Shown here: positions 42,613 to 52,435 of the stretch, piece after piece
Layout: every line of letters begins with the position of its first letter
How positions within the stretch are numbered: position 1 is the stretch's first letter
Origin: Hyphomicrobiales bacterium
GTDB lineage: Bacteria; Pseudomonadota; Alphaproteobacteria; Rhizobiales; Beijerinckiaceae
DNA length: 64,000 nt
NCBI GenBank assembly: GCA_026400535.1
Contig: JAPLOU010000022.1
Coordinates: forward strand, 1-64,000
Direction of reading: 5' to 3'
Position numbers and translations under genes: made by a program
Notes under the pieces: model-generated
Told to the model about the DNA's origin: nothing
Seen by the model: the letters and a program-made list of their open reading frames with translations, nothing else
Database searches by the model: none

Positions 42613-43647
42613 TCACGCTGCCCCATCCCGCACCAGCGACATCATCCGTTCCACATGCGCTATCGGCGTCTGCGGCACAATCCCATGCCCCAGATTGAGA
42701 ATGTGGCGACGCCCACGGGCCACCATCAACATCTCCTGCACGCCTTTCTCGAGCGCATCTCCGCCGGCCACCAGCGCCAGCGGATCAAGATTTCCCTGCG
42801 AGACAATCGTCTGTGGCAATTGCTTGACCGCGTGACCAAGGTCAGCGCCCCAATCAATTCCAAAACCATCCGCGCCGGTCACCTTCGCATACTGGCCCAG
42901 AACACCCGCCGCCCCGCGCGCGAACACAATCACTTTCGCGCCCGGATACGCCTCCTTGACCCCCACGACGATCCGCCGTATCGGCTCGATCGACCAACGC
43001 TCGATCCCCCTGGGGGTCAACGCACTCGCGAAGCTCTCGAAAACCTGGACAACTTCGGCCCCGGCGGCCAGCTGGGCCTTCAGATACACGATCGAGGCCT
43101 CCACCAGCTGATCGATGATAACCCCCAGGAACTCCGGATCGCGATACGCCACAAGCCGGGCCGGGGCCTGATCAGGGGTGCCCTTGCCCGCGATCATATA
43201 GCTGGCAACCGTCCATGGGGCGCCGCAGAAACCGATCAGTGTCGTCTCGGACGGGAGCTCACGCCGTAACCGCTCAACAGTCCGAATGACCGCGGTCAGG
43301 CGCTCAAGATCAAACCGCAGCGGCCTTTGCCGCAAGGCCTCCGCTGTCTCGATCTGTTCCAGCCGCGGCCCTTCCCCTTCCTCGAACCACACCTTCTGGC
43401 CCATGGCATGGGGGACGACCAGGATGTCCGAGAACAGAATCGAGGCGTCGAAGCCAAAGCGGCGGATCGGCTGCAGCGTAACCTCCGTCGCCAGCTCGGT
43501 GTTGAAACACAAATCGAGGAACGAGCCGGCCCTTGCCCTCGTCTCGCGGTATTCCGGCAGGTACCGCCCCGCCTGTCGCATCAGCCAGATGGGTGGCGTT
43601 GCAAGTGTCTCCCCTGCGAAGAGGCGCATCAGTGTTGTTGTCATCAT
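42613..43647 (-). CDS. hemE: Uroporphyrinogen decarboxylase
   Basis: PPIWLMRQAGRYLPEYRETRARAGSFLDLCFNTELATEVTLQPIRRFGFDASILFSDILVVP. Confidence 0.96.
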   Translation of the reverse strand: MMTTTLMRLFAGETLATPPIWLMRQAGRYLPEYRETRARAGSFLDLCFNTELATEVTLQPIRRFGFDASILFSDILVVPHAMGQKVWFEEGEGPRLEQIETAEALRQRPLRFDLERLTAVIRTVERLRRELPSETTLIGFCGAPWTVASYMIAGKGTPDQAPARLVAYRDPEFLGVIIDQLVEASIVYLKAQLAAGAEVVQVFESFASALTPRGIERWSIEPIRRIVVGVKEAYPGAKVIVFARGAAGVLGQYAKVTGADGFGIDWGADLGHAVKQLPQTIVSQGNLDPLALVAGGDALEKGVQEMLMVARGRRHILNLGHGIVPQTPIAHVERMMSLVRDGAA

Positions 43648-43808
43648 TGTCCCCCGATAGCCCTCTATAATAGACAGGAATGAATTTGGTCTTCTGTTTT
43701 TTCTGTTTGGGCACCGCAACCAGTGCCGCAAAATCATCAACGTCCCATCCACAGGATCGGCTCGGCCATCCGATGATCGCTGGCATCATCCTTCTCGGCA
43801 TCCTGCCC

Positions 43809-43823
43809 TTAACCGTTTGTTAA
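43809..43823. promoter_or_regulatory. CtrA-like binding motif TTAA-N7-TTAA
   Basis: TTAACCGTTTGTTAA in the proposed origin. Confidence 0.6.
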
Positions 43824-43890
43824 CCATGATAATTTTCCCGGCATGAGCGCGCCACCCGCTCCCTTGGGCCGACCCCGCCGTCTCCACATC

Positions 43891-43902
43891 GATTCATCCA
43901 CA
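43891..43902 (+). promoter_or_regulatory. DnaA-box-like site overlapping a GANTC methylation site
   Basis: GATTCATCCACA: GANTC plus TCATCCACA, one mismatch from TTATCCACA. Confidence 0.45.
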
Positions 43903-44029
43903 GCCCCTGTGTCGCTGCGCAACGATCCGGCCTGCAGCCGACCCAGCCCAGCAGACGCGTCCGCGCGTCCACTTGTCCCCATACGTCCCCGGCGTTATGC
44001 CCAGAGCGAGCCATCCTGCTGGACACCAC

Positions 44030-44857
44030 ATGCGTAGCTTTTTCCACCTGCACCTTGTCTCGGATGCGACGGGAGAAACCCTCATCGCCATCAGCCGCGC
44101 GGCAGCCGCGCAGTATGATGGCGTGTCCGCGATCGAGCATGTCTATCCCCTGGTGCGGTCGCGCACCCAGCTGGACCGGGTGTTGAATGAGATCGAGACG
44201 GCTCCCGGCATTGTCCTGTACACCCTTGTTGATCGCGACCTGGCCAAAACTTTGGAAGACTTCTGCACGCGGATAGGCTCGCCGACCATGTCGATTCTCA
44301 ATCCGATCCTGTCGCTTTTCCAGTCCTACCTCGGCGCCGCATCATCGGCCCGCCCAGGTGCACAGCACATGCTCAACGCCGAGTATTTCAAGCGTATCGA
44401 CGCCATGAACTACACCATGCTGCATGATGACGGCCAACTGACGGATGACCTTGAAAGCGCCGACATCGTGCTGCTCGGCGTGAGCCGCACCTCAAAGACG
44501 CCGACCAGCATTTATCTGGCCAATCGTGGGGTCAAGACCGCTAACATTCCGCTCGTGCCCGGCGTGCCGCCCCCGTCCCAGCTCGAAACCCTGCGCAAGC
44601 CGCTGATCGTCGGGCTTGTCGCCGCGCCCGAGCGCATCGTGCAGATCCGCCAGAACAGGCTGCTCTCGCTCAAGGCCGATGACGAAACGGCCTATGTTGA
44701 CCACGACGCGGTCGCCGCAGAGATCGCCACATCCCGCAAACTGTTCGCGCGCCGAGGCTGGCCCGTCATCGATGTGACCCGCCGTTCAATCGAGGAGACC
44801 GCCGCAGCGATCCTCGAGCATCTGCGCGATCATCGCCTCAAATTCATTGCGATGTAA
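44030..44857 (+). CDS. Pyruvate phosphate dikinase regulatory kinase/phosphorylase (DUF299)
   Basis: [29 protein letters not shown]..., [20 protein letters not shown]. Confidence 0.95.
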   Translation: MRSFFHLHLVSDATGETLIAISRAAAAQYDGVSAIEHVYPLVRSRTQLDRVLNEIETAPGIVLYTLVDRDLAKTLEDFCTRIGSPTMSILNPILSLFQSYLGAASSARPGAQHMLNAEYFKRIDAMNYTMLHDDGQLTDDLESADIVLLGVSRTSKTPTSIYLANRGVKTANIPLVPGVPPPSQLETLRKPLIVGLVAAPERIVQIRQNRLLSLKADDETAYVDHDAVAAEIATSRKLFARRGWPVIDVTRRSIEETAAAILEHLRDHRLKFIAM

Positions 44858-44865
44858 CGTCAGCC

Positions 44866-45513
44866 ATGCGTGCGCTGTCTCACCCGCCAGAAAAGCCCGC
44901 CTCGCTGTGGCGGCTTGATCAACCCTTGTTGCTGGCATCCGCCAGCGTGACGCGGTGCGGCATCCTGCGCGCAGCCGGGTTGCCAGTTGATGTCGAGCCG
45001 GCACACCTCGATGAACGTGCCACCGAACAGGCACATCTTGACACCGGCGCACGGCCGGAAACCGTCGCGGAGAAACTCGCGCGCGCCAAGGCGCTTCAGG
45101 TCAGCACGCTGCATCACGACCGGCTCGTGCTCGGCGCCGACCAGACATTGACGATGGACGGCCACGCCTTCCACAAGCCCGCCGACCGTGCGGAGGCGAC
45201 CCGCCAGCTGAAGGCCTTGTCGGGTCGCACCCACCAGCTCACCTCGGCCTTTGCACTGGCCCGGGGCGGCCTGATCCTGGGCTCGGGCAGCGCCACGGCG
45301 CAAATGACAATGCGCGCCCTCTCGGATGAGTTCCTTGAGCGTTATTTCGCTGCAGCCGCGACAGAAACGACCGCCACGGTTGGCGGCTATCACCTCGAGC
45401 GTCTCGGCAGCCACCTGTTCAGCGCAGTCGTTGGGGATCACTTCACGGTCCTCGGCCTGCCGCTTCTGGCTGTGCTGCCAATGCTGCGCGACCTTGGCGC
45501 TGTGGCGGAGTGA
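44866..45513 (+). CDS. maf: Maf family nucleotide pyrophosphatase
   Basis: LLLASASVTRCGILRAAGLPVDVEPAHLDE, LVLGADQTL. Confidence 0.9.
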   Translation: MRALSHPPEKPASLWRLDQPLLLASASVTRCGILRAAGLPVDVEPAHLDERATEQAHLDTGARPETVAEKLARAKALQVSTLHHDRLVLGADQTLTMDGHAFHKPADRAEATRQLKALSGRTHQLTSAFALARGGLILGSGSATAQMTMRALSDEFLERYFAAAATETTATVGGYHLERLGSHLFSAVVGDHFTVLGLPLLAVLPMLRDLGAVAE

Positions 45514-46376
45514 CCCGCTTGACCCGCACATGCTTCGTCGCAGGCTCGCCGATCGCCCAGTCCCGATCCCCGATGATCCACGGCCACTGGATCGCGGAGC
45601 GTGGACTTGACGCCACCTATCAGCGGATCGAGGCGCAAACCGACGTTTTGCCGACATTGCTGGCCCGTGTGCGCAGCGGAGAACTGCTCGGCGGCAATCT
45701 CACCAAGCCGTTGAAGGAGGCAGCCCTGCCGGCCCTTGACACGCTCACCGACGACGCCGCAGCCATGGGGGCTGTGAACACGGTCTTTGTGCATCAGGGC
45801 AAACTGACCGGTGCCAACACGGATGTGCCCGGTTTCCTTGCGCATCTCGACGAGACCTGCCCCGACTGGCAACGGTCGGTCGATCAGGCCCTTGTCCTGG
45901 GTGCAGGCGGGGCCGCGCGTGCTGTCGTTTATGGATTGCTGCAACGCCGAATTCCCCGCATCCTGATCGCAAACCGGTCTGGCGCGCGGGCGCAGGCGCT
46001 GATCGACTCCTTCGGTGGCTTGACGGCTGGCCGTCAGCTCTGCCCCGCGCCCTGGCCAGTCGCGTCGTCCACTCTGTCCTCTTGCCAGCTGGTCATCAAC
46101 ACGACCTCGCTTGGCATGGTCGGACAGCCAGCCCTGGCGCTCGCGTGGCCCGACAGCCTGGACGGCACGATCGTCTACGACATCGTTTATGTCCCGCTCG
46201 AGACAGACCTCTTGCGCCAGGCGCGCCGCCGCGGTGCCCGGACGGTCGATGGTCTCGGCATGCTGCTCCATCAGGCTGCCATAGCCTTCGGTTTCTGGTT
46301 CGGCACGACGCCGCAGGTGACCCCGGAGCTGTGGGCCATGGTTGCCGCCGACATCACCGGGACCACGGGCTCATGA
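45510..46376 (+). CDS. aroE: Shikimate dehydrogenase
   Basis: CFVAGSPIAQSRSPMIHGHWI, GGNLTKPLKEAAL, GAVNTVF, LGAGGAARAVVYGL; GTG start overlapping maf. Confidence 0.94.
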   Translation: MTRLTRTCFVAGSPIAQSRSPMIHGHWIAERGLDATYQRIEAQTDVLPTLLARVRSGELLGGNLTKPLKEAALPALDTLTDDAAAMGAVNTVFVHQGKLTGANTDVPGFLAHLDETCPDWQRSVDQALVLGAGGAARAVVYGLLQRRIPRILIANRSGARAQALIDSFGGLTAGRQLCPAPWPVASSTLSSCQLVINTTSLGMVGQPALALAWPDSLDGTIVYDIVYVPLETDLLRQARRRGARTVDGLGMLLHQAAIAFGFWFGTTPQVTPELWAMVAADITGTTGS

Positions 46377-46990
46377 CCATCGTTCTGGGATTGACCGGCT
46401 CCATCGGCATGGGCAAGTCCACGACAGCGGCCATGTTCAGGGATCTTGGCTGCCCCGTCCATGATGCAGATGCTGCGGTGCATCGGCTCTATGCAGGGCC
46501 GGCGGCTGACGCGGTGAGGGCGCTCTTTCCCGCCACCGTCACCGGTCAGCAGGTCGACCGTGAAGCTCTCGCCCGCGAAGTCCTGGGCCGGCCCGAACGG
46601 CTGGCGCAGCTTGAAACGCTGATCCATCCGCTGGTGCGGGAAGCTGAAGCGACGTTCCTCGACGCTGCAAGGGCGAGTGGCGCTGCGCTCGTCGTGCTCG
46701 ACATCCCCCTGCTGTTTGAGAGCGGCGCCGCCGCTCGCTGCGACAAGATCGTCGTCGTCACAGCTCCACCGGACGTGCAGCGTGCGCGGGTCCTCGCCCG
46801 TCCGGGCATGACCGAGGATCGTCTCGCCGCCATCCTCGCCCGCCAGATCCCGGATGCGGAGAAACGCCGCAGGGCCGATTTCATTGTGGACACCGGCCGA
46901 GGCTTCGACAGCGCCCGTGCCCAAGTCGCCAGGATCGTGGCTACCCTCACACGTGATTCGCGATCCTCACAGGGCGAGCCGGCACAATGA
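46373..46990 (+). CDS. coaE: Dephospho-CoA kinase
   Basis: MTIVLGLTGSIGMGKSTTAAMFRDLGCPVHDADAAVH. Confidence 0.95.
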   Translation: MTIVLGLTGSIGMGKSTTAAMFRDLGCPVHDADAAVHRLYAGPAADAVRALFPATVTGQQVDREALAREVLGRPERLAQLETLIHPLVREAEATFLDAARASGAALVVLDIPLLFESGAAARCDKIVVVTAPPDVQRARVLARPGMTEDRLAAILARQIPDAEKRRRADFIVDTGRGFDSARAQVARIVATLTRDSRSSQGEPAQ

Positions 46991-47736
46991 ATCGGGAAGT
47001 GGTGCTGGACACCGAAACCACCGGCGTCGATGCCCGCAACGGCGACCGCATTATCGAGATCGGTTGCGTGGAACTGGTCAATCATTGCCCGACCGGGCGA
47101 AGCTTCCATGCCTATCTCAATCCGGGCCGGCCAGTGTCGGACGGCGCGTTCGCTGTCCACGGGCTCTCGGACGCCTTTCTGGCGGACAAGCCCCGGTTTG
47201 CCGATGTCGCCGATGCTTTCACCGATTTCATCGCCGAAGCCCGTCTGGTGATCCACAATGCGCCCTTCGATGTCGGCTTTCTCGACATGGAGCTGACGCG
47301 CGTCGGCAAGCCGAGGCTCGAACCCCAGCATGTCGTCGACACGCTGCTCATGGCCCGGCGCAAGCATCCCGGGGCTTCCAACAGCCTCGACGCCCTGTGC
47401 GCGCGCTACGGCATCGATACCACCCGCCGCGTGAAGCACGGAGCTCTGCTCGACGCCGAGATCCTGTCGGACGTCTACATCGAACTTCTAGGGGGGCGAC
47501 AGACCAATCTGGGCCTTGCCGCGCCAGCGCCCGTCGACTCCAAGGTCGGTCCGACCGCGAACCGCGCCATGAGCGCCTTTCGACGGACCCATGTCCGCAC
47601 GCCCCGGGTCACGCCGGCGGAGCAGGAAGCACATGCGGCTCTTGTCGCAGCACTCACCCGGAGCGCTGCGGCAACAACTGGCGCCTGCGCGCTGTGGACT
47701 GGCTATCTGGGCCAACAGGACAAGGCCGCCGAGTGA
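46987..47736 (+). CDS. dnaQ: DNA polymerase III subunit epsilon
   Basis: REVVLDTETTGVDARNGDRIIEIGCVELVN, VIHNAPFDVGFLDMEL. Confidence 0.95.
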   Translation: MNREVVLDTETTGVDARNGDRIIEIGCVELVNHCPTGRSFHAYLNPGRPVSDGAFAVHGLSDAFLADKPRFADVADAFTDFIAEARLVIHNAPFDVGFLDMELTRVGKPRLEPQHVVDTLLMARRKHPGASNSLDALCARYGIDTTRRVKHGALLDAEILSDVYIELLGGRQTNLGLAAPAPVDSKVGPTANRAMSAFRRTHVRTPRVTPAEQEAHAALVAALTRSAAATTGACALWTGYLGQQDKAAE

Positions 47737-47749
47737 TGGCGGCCGTGCC

Positions 47750-48247
47750 TCAGGACGCAGCGGGCTGCTGCCCCTGCACCTCGGCTATGCGCTGCTGGAA
47801 CAGGGCCTGGAAATCGACCGGGTCGATGTAGAGCGGCGGAAAACCGCCATTGCGTACGGCGTCCGCCACGATCTGGCGGGCGAAGGGGAAAAGCAGGCGC
47901 GGGCATTCGATCATCACGACAGCCGACATGTGCTCCGCCGGAACGCCGACGATGCGGAACACGCCCGCGTAGGACAGCTCGAACACGAACAGCTTGTCGG
48001 CGCCGATCTCGGCCTTGCCCTCGAGCATCAGGACGGATTCCACATCGGTTTCGCTCAGTTGCGTCGCGCCGACATTGACCTGGAGCTGGATCTGCGGGTT
48101 CTGCTGGGCATTGCCGAACACGCGCGGAGCGTTCGGATTCTCGAAGGACATGTCCTTCACATACTGAACAAGGGCGGTAAGCGAAGGCCCGCTGTTCTCC
48201 GGTGCGGCGCCGTTGGTTGCGTCAGTGGCCATGGTCTGGTTCGCCAT
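47750..48247 (-). CDS. secB: Protein-export chaperone SecB
   Basis: [57 protein letters not shown]. Confidence 0.96.
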   Translation of the reverse strand: MANQTMATDATNGAAPENSGPSLTALVQYVKDMSFENPNAPRVFGNAQQNPQIQLQVNVGATQLSETDVESVLMLEGKAEIGADKLFVFELSYAGVFRIVGVPAEHMSAVVMIECPRLLFPFARQIVADAVRNGGFPPLYIDPVDFQALFQQRIAEVQGQQPAAS

Positions 48248-48543
48248 TCTTCGGGTTGATCTGGGTCCGGATCGGTCTTCAGCGGCACGCTGGGGTCAAC
48301 CCGACTGGCAGGGCGGCTAGCACGATCCGGACGCTGCGACAAGGAAGGGATTGCCCACGCAGCGCGAAGCGCAACCCCGGGCCGCACACAGGACAGTTTG
48401 ACAAAGGCTATCGCGGGCACGATGACGCTGCGCATCGGCTTGTGGGCAGCCGGGCTGGATGGTACGACAACGTCTTGCGATTTCAGAAGCGGTTCGGCAG
48501 GCGCGCGAGATGTCTGCGCCGGATCGCCGGGACAAGGACAGCG

Positions 48544-49245
48544 ATGCAAGGCTCGTTTGACATCTTCACCCTCGTTTTTCTGGCCCTGGCTGTGTTCGTG
48601 GCGTGGAAGCTGCGCTCGGTTCTGGGTCAGAAGACGGGCCACGAACAGCCGCCGGGGGACGTGTTCGGGCGCAAGCCGCCGCCCCAGGCACCGGCTCCGG
48701 ACAGCAATGTCATTCGCCTTCCCGGTGTCGCCGCCAATGATGCAGCCCCGGAGCAGCCCTTCCGTTGGACCGGCTTGGCGCTTCCGGGAACGCCTGTGGC
48801 GAACGGCCTCGACGCGATCGAGCGCGAGGAACGCGGCTTCGATGGGCGCGGCTTTCTCGACGGCTCGAAAGCAGCCTATGAGATGATCGTGATGAGCTTT
48901 GCCAACGGCGACCGCAAGACCCTGAAAGGCTTGCTGTCGAAAGAGGTCTATGACGATTTCGATCAGGCGATCAGCGAACGCGAGAAGCGCGGTGATGTCG
49001 TTGAGACGACCTTTGTCTCGATGGACGGGGCGGAGATTGTGGCCGCCGAGGTCAGGGGCAAGACCGGCATGATTACCGTTCAGTTCTCGCCCAAGCTGAT
49101 CAAGGCCTTGAAGAACAAGGCCGGGGCGACAATCGACGGCAGTCCCGACAGCGTGGTTGACGTGACCGAGACCTGGACCTTTTCCCGTCAGCTTGGCTCG
49201 CGTGATCCGAACTGGCTTCTGGTCGCTACCGGCTCCGACGATTGA
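48544..49245 (+). CDS. Tim44/TimA family putative adaptor protein
   Basis: MQGSFDIFTLVFLALAVFVAWKLRSVLGQKTG...; C-terminal Tim44-like domain. Confidence 0.9.
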   Translation: MQGSFDIFTLVFLALAVFVAWKLRSVLGQKTGHEQPPGDVFGRKPPPQAPAPDSNVIRLPGVAANDAAPEQPFRWTGLALPGTPVANGLDAIEREERGFDGRGFLDGSKAAYEMIVMSFANGDRKTLKGLLSKEVYDDFDQAISEREKRGDVVETTFVSMDGAEIVAAEVRGKTGMITVQFSPKLIKALKNKAGATIDGSPDSVVDVTETWTFSRQLGSRDPNWLLVATGSDD

Positions 49246-50405
49246 TCAAGGGCTGGCTGCTGGCGGTTGTCATGAGCGTGACCACCGGCACATCCCATTC
49301 TGCCGAACCTGTGCCCCCAGCCGTGGTGGGAGCCAGGCTTGAGCGCGGTTCATTCGATGCGCTGGCCGGCTGGCAGGAGGATGACCACGCCGCTGCCCTG
49401 AGCGCTCTTGTCGCCGGCTGCCACAGGGCGGATGTCGTGCGGCACGGCCTAGAGGCGCCCGCCGCGCTGGCGCGGGCGTGCGCCGCTGCCCGCGCCCTGA
49501 TCGCGCCGGACAGGCTTCAGGCGCGTCGCTTCTTCGAAAGCAGGTTTGTTCCTCTTACCATCAGGCCTGATGGCCAGACCGGTTTCCTGACTGGCTACTT
49601 CGAGCCGGAGTTCCCCGGATCCGCCGTCCGTACGGACGCTTTTCCGGTGCCGCTGTTCGGACGGCCCGATGATCTGGTCACGCTCGGACAGGGTCAATCG
49701 GCGGCGGGACTGCCAACGGGTCTTCAGGCGGCTCGCCTTGCCGCCGATGGAACATTGGGTCCTTACCCCAGCCGCCGGGAGATCGAGCAGGGCGCGGTTC
49801 CCGGCCTCCCGGTCGTGGCCTGGCTTGCCGACGAGGTCGACCGCTTCGTGATGCAGGTCCAGGGCTCGGCGCGATTGCGTCTTTCGGATGGTTCGGTGCT
49901 GCGCGTGGCCTATGCCGGCCGCAACGGGCATCCGTATACCTCGCTCGGGCGGCTCCTGTCGCAACAGGACGCAATTCCCCCGGCCGAGATGACCATGGAC
50001 CGTCTCGTGGCGCGCCTGAAGGGCGATCCTGGCTGGGCAAGGCGTTTCATGTGGAACAATGCCTCATTCGTGTTTTTTCGCGCCGCACCCGAATTGCCGC
50101 CGGCCAGCGGACCAATCGGTGGTGCAGGCGTGCCCCTCACCGCCCATCGCAGCGTGGCTGCGGATCGGGCCATCTGGCCCTATGGGCTGCCGATCTGGCT
50201 TGACGGGACCATTCCCACAGCGAACCGGGGTCTGACGGAGCCCTTGCGCCGCCTGGCCGTCATTCAGGACACGGGCTCCGCCATCGTCGGGCCGGCCCGC
50301 TTCGATCTGTATTTCGGGTCCGGCGCCGAGGCTGGGTTCGTGGCCGGTCTCACCCGACACGGCGTTGATGCCACACTCCTTTGGCCGCGCGCGGATCTGC
50401 CGTGA
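49242..50405 (+). CDS. mltA: Membrane-bound lytic murein transglycosylase A (MltA)
   Basis: FLTGYFEPEF, FVMQVQGSARLRLSDGSVLRVAYAGRNGHPYTSLGRLL, IQDTGSAIVGPARFDLYFG. Confidence 0.93.
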   Translation: MIKGWLLAVVMSVTTGTSHSAEPVPPAVVGARLERGSFDALAGWQEDDHAAALSALVAGCHRADVVRHGLEAPAALARACAAARALIAPDRLQARRFFESRFVPLTIRPDGQTGFLTGYFEPEFPGSAVRTDAFPVPLFGRPDDLVTLGQGQSAAGLPTGLQAARLAADGTLGPYPSRREIEQGAVPGLPVVAWLADEVDRFVMQVQGSARLRLSDGSVLRVAYAGRNGHPYTSLGRLLSQQDAIPPAEMTMDRLVARLKGDPGWARRFMWNNASFVFFRAAPELPPASGPIGGAGVPLTAHRSVAADRAIWPYGLPIWLDGTIPTANRGLTEPLRRLAVIQDTGSAIVGPARFDLYFGSGAEAGFVAGLTRHGVDATLLWPRADLP

Positions 50406-50977
50406 TGCGCAGGCGTCTTGGCCGCCCGCTGACCGGCGAGGAGATCCAGCTGTGGAGCCATGTGGCGCGCACGGTCAGGCCCTTTTCAGGGCGCAGCCTC
50501 CCGGCGCCCCCTCAAGCCGGGGCCGAGCCGGAGATCGCGCCCGCCCTGCCCGGCGAGGCGCTGCTCCCATCATCCCGACAAGCCGGCCCCGCATCACCGC
50601 CCAAGCCCGCGCTCGCCCCCCTTGTCCCGCTGGAACGCCGTACGCTGACGGCGCTGCGACGGGGTACGCAATCGCTGGAAGCGGTGCTCGACCTCCATGG
50701 CCTGCGGCAGTCACAGGCGCATGACCGCCTGCGCGGGTTCCTCATGCAAGAGCAGCAACGCGGCGCGCGTCTTGTCCTGGTGATCACCGGCAAGGGTGCC
50801 GCGGGCATGGCGATGGCCGGCGATGAGCGCGGCGTGCTCAAGCGCATGGTGCCGCACTGGCTCCGGATGGCGGACCTTCGCCCGGTGGTTCTCGGCTTCG
50901 AGGACGCGGCGCATCAGCATGGCGGCGCGGGCGCGATCTATGTCCGCCTGCGCCGCCTGAAGGATCACGGTCCGTGA
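50405..50977 (+). CDS. Smr/MutS2-domain protein
   Basis: LDLHGLRQSQAHDRLRGFL...LVLVITGKG...VLGFEDAAHQHGGAGAIYVRLRR. Confidence 0.92.
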   Translation: MRRRLGRPLTGEEIQLWSHVARTVRPFSGRSLPAPPQAGAEPEIAPALPGEALLPSSRQAGPASPPKPALAPLVPLERRTLTALRRGTQSLEAVLDLHGLRQSQAHDRLRGFLMQEQQRGARLVLVITGKGAAGMAMAGDERGVLKRMVPHWLRMADLRPVVLGFEDAAHQHGGAGAIYVRLRRLKDHGP

Positions 50978-51351
50978 CGCCGTTTGGTGCCCGCCTGCGT
51001 GCCATCCGCCTGCGCCAGGGCCTGTCGCAGCAGGCCTTCGCGCGCCAGCTTGGCGTTTCCAGCGCCTATGTCTCGGCGCTGGAGCATGGACGGCGCGGCC
51101 GTCCGAGCTTCGCCTTCGTGCAGGGCGTCATCCACACGCTGGGCGTGATCTGGGATGAGGCCGACGAACTGGTCAAGCTGGCGGAACTGTCCGATCCGCG
51201 CGTGGTGATTGATACGGCAGGTCTTGACCCGGCGGCGACCTTGCTGGCCAATCGCCTTGCGCGGGAAATCGCCTCGCTCGATGACGGAGCGATCGCGGAG
51301 CTCGACGCGGTTCTGGAAAAATTGCGCCACCATGGCCGTGCGGGAGGTTGA
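50974..51351 (+). CDS. Helix-turn-helix (XRE) domain protein
   Basis: FGARLRAIRLRQGLSQQAFARQLGVSSAYVSALEHGRRGRPS. Confidence 0.88.
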   Translation: MTPFGARLRAIRLRQGLSQQAFARQLGVSSAYVSALEHGRRGRPSFAFVQGVIHTLGVIWDEADELVKLAELSDPRVVIDTAGLDPAATLLANRLAREIASLDDGAIAELDAVLEKLRHHGRAGG

Positions 51352-51410
51352 CCGGGCGCGCCCCGGATGCGACAGGCGCGCTCTCTGCGCTCACGGGACA
51401 GGACATCGCC

Positions 51411-52409
51411 ATGACAGTCACCAGCCACGATGTGCTCGCCATCGGAAACGCCATCGTCGACGTCATTGCGACCGCCGAGGATGATTTTCTCGTTTCTCAT
51501 GCGATTCAAAAGGGCGGGATGACCCTGATTGACGAGGATCGGGCGGAAAAACTCTATGCCGCGATGGGTCCAGGACAGGTTGTTTCCGGAGGTTCGGCCG
51601 CGAACACCATCGCGGGCATCGCCTCACTGGGCGGGAAGGGCGCCTTCATCGGCAAGATCCGCAATGACCAGCTCGGCCAGATCTACCGCCATGACCTCAC
51701 GTCGACCGGTGTGACCTTCCGCTCCGAGGAAGCCACCAGTGGCCCGACGACAGCCCGCTGCCTGATTGCCGTGACGCCGGACGGCCAGCGTTCGATGAGC
51801 ACCTATCTGGGGGCCTGTCAGGGCCTGTCCACCCAGGACATCGAAGCCGATCTCGTCCGCGCCTCGCGGATTGTCTATCTCGAAGGCTATTTGTGGGATC
51901 CGCCGGCCGCAAAGGATGCCTTCCGCAAGGCATCCCAGATTGCCCATGCCGCCGGCTCGCAGGTGGCGCTGACCCTGTCCGATTCTTTCTGTGTCGACCG
52001 CTGGCGCGACGAGTTCCTCGGCCTTATCCACAACGGCGTGGTCGATATCGTTTTCGCCAACGAGCACGAGCTGAAAAGCCTTTACCAGACCGGCGATAGC
52101 GACACGGCCATCGCTGCCCTGCGCGAGGAGGACGTCATCGGCGTCGTGACCAGGTCCGAGCATGGTGCCCTGGCGGTCACCCGTTCGGAGACGGTGGCAG
52201 TGCCGGCCTTCCCGGTCGAGCGTGTGGTCGATACGACGGGCGCGGGCGACCTGTTCGCTGCCGGGTTCCTTTTTGGCCTGGCCACGGGGCGGGATCATCG
52301 CGCCGCCCTGCGGCTGGGGGCGCTGGCGGCGGCGGAGATCATTTCCCACATCGGTGCGCGGCCCCAGGCCAGCCTGTCTGATCTGGCCCGGCAGAGCGGC
52401 CTGGTCTGA
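51411..52409 (+). CDS. PfkB family sugar/adenosine kinase
   Basis: VLAIGNAIVDVIA, GGSAANTIAGIASLGGKGAFIGKIRNDQLG, DTTGAGDLFAAGFLFG. Confidence 0.93.
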   Translation: MTVTSHDVLAIGNAIVDVIATAEDDFLVSHAIQKGGMTLIDEDRAEKLYAAMGPGQVVSGGSAANTIAGIASLGGKGAFIGKIRNDQLGQIYRHDLTSTGVTFRSEEATSGPTTARCLIAVTPDGQRSMSTYLGACQGLSTQDIEADLVRASRIVYLEGYLWDPPAAKDAFRKASQIAHAAGSQVALTLSDSFCVDRWRDEFLGLIHNGVVDIVFANEHELKSLYQTGDSDTAIAALREEDVIGVVTRSEHGALAVTRSETVAVPAFPVERVVDTTGAGDLFAAGFLFGLATGRDHRAALRLGALAAAEIISHIGARPQASLSDLARQSGLV

Positions 52410-52435
52410 AAGGCCGGAAGTATCCGCGAGGCGCC

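Larger units (their letters stand above)
43648..44029. other. Probable chromosomal origin of replication (hemE / DUF299 intergenic)
   Basis: Divergent hemE and DUF299 (RP001-type) pair as at Caulobacter Cori; gene orientation switches here; CtrA-like TTAA-N7-TTAA, DnaA-box-like TCATCCACA, GANTC and locally AT-rich stretches. Confidence 0.72.
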
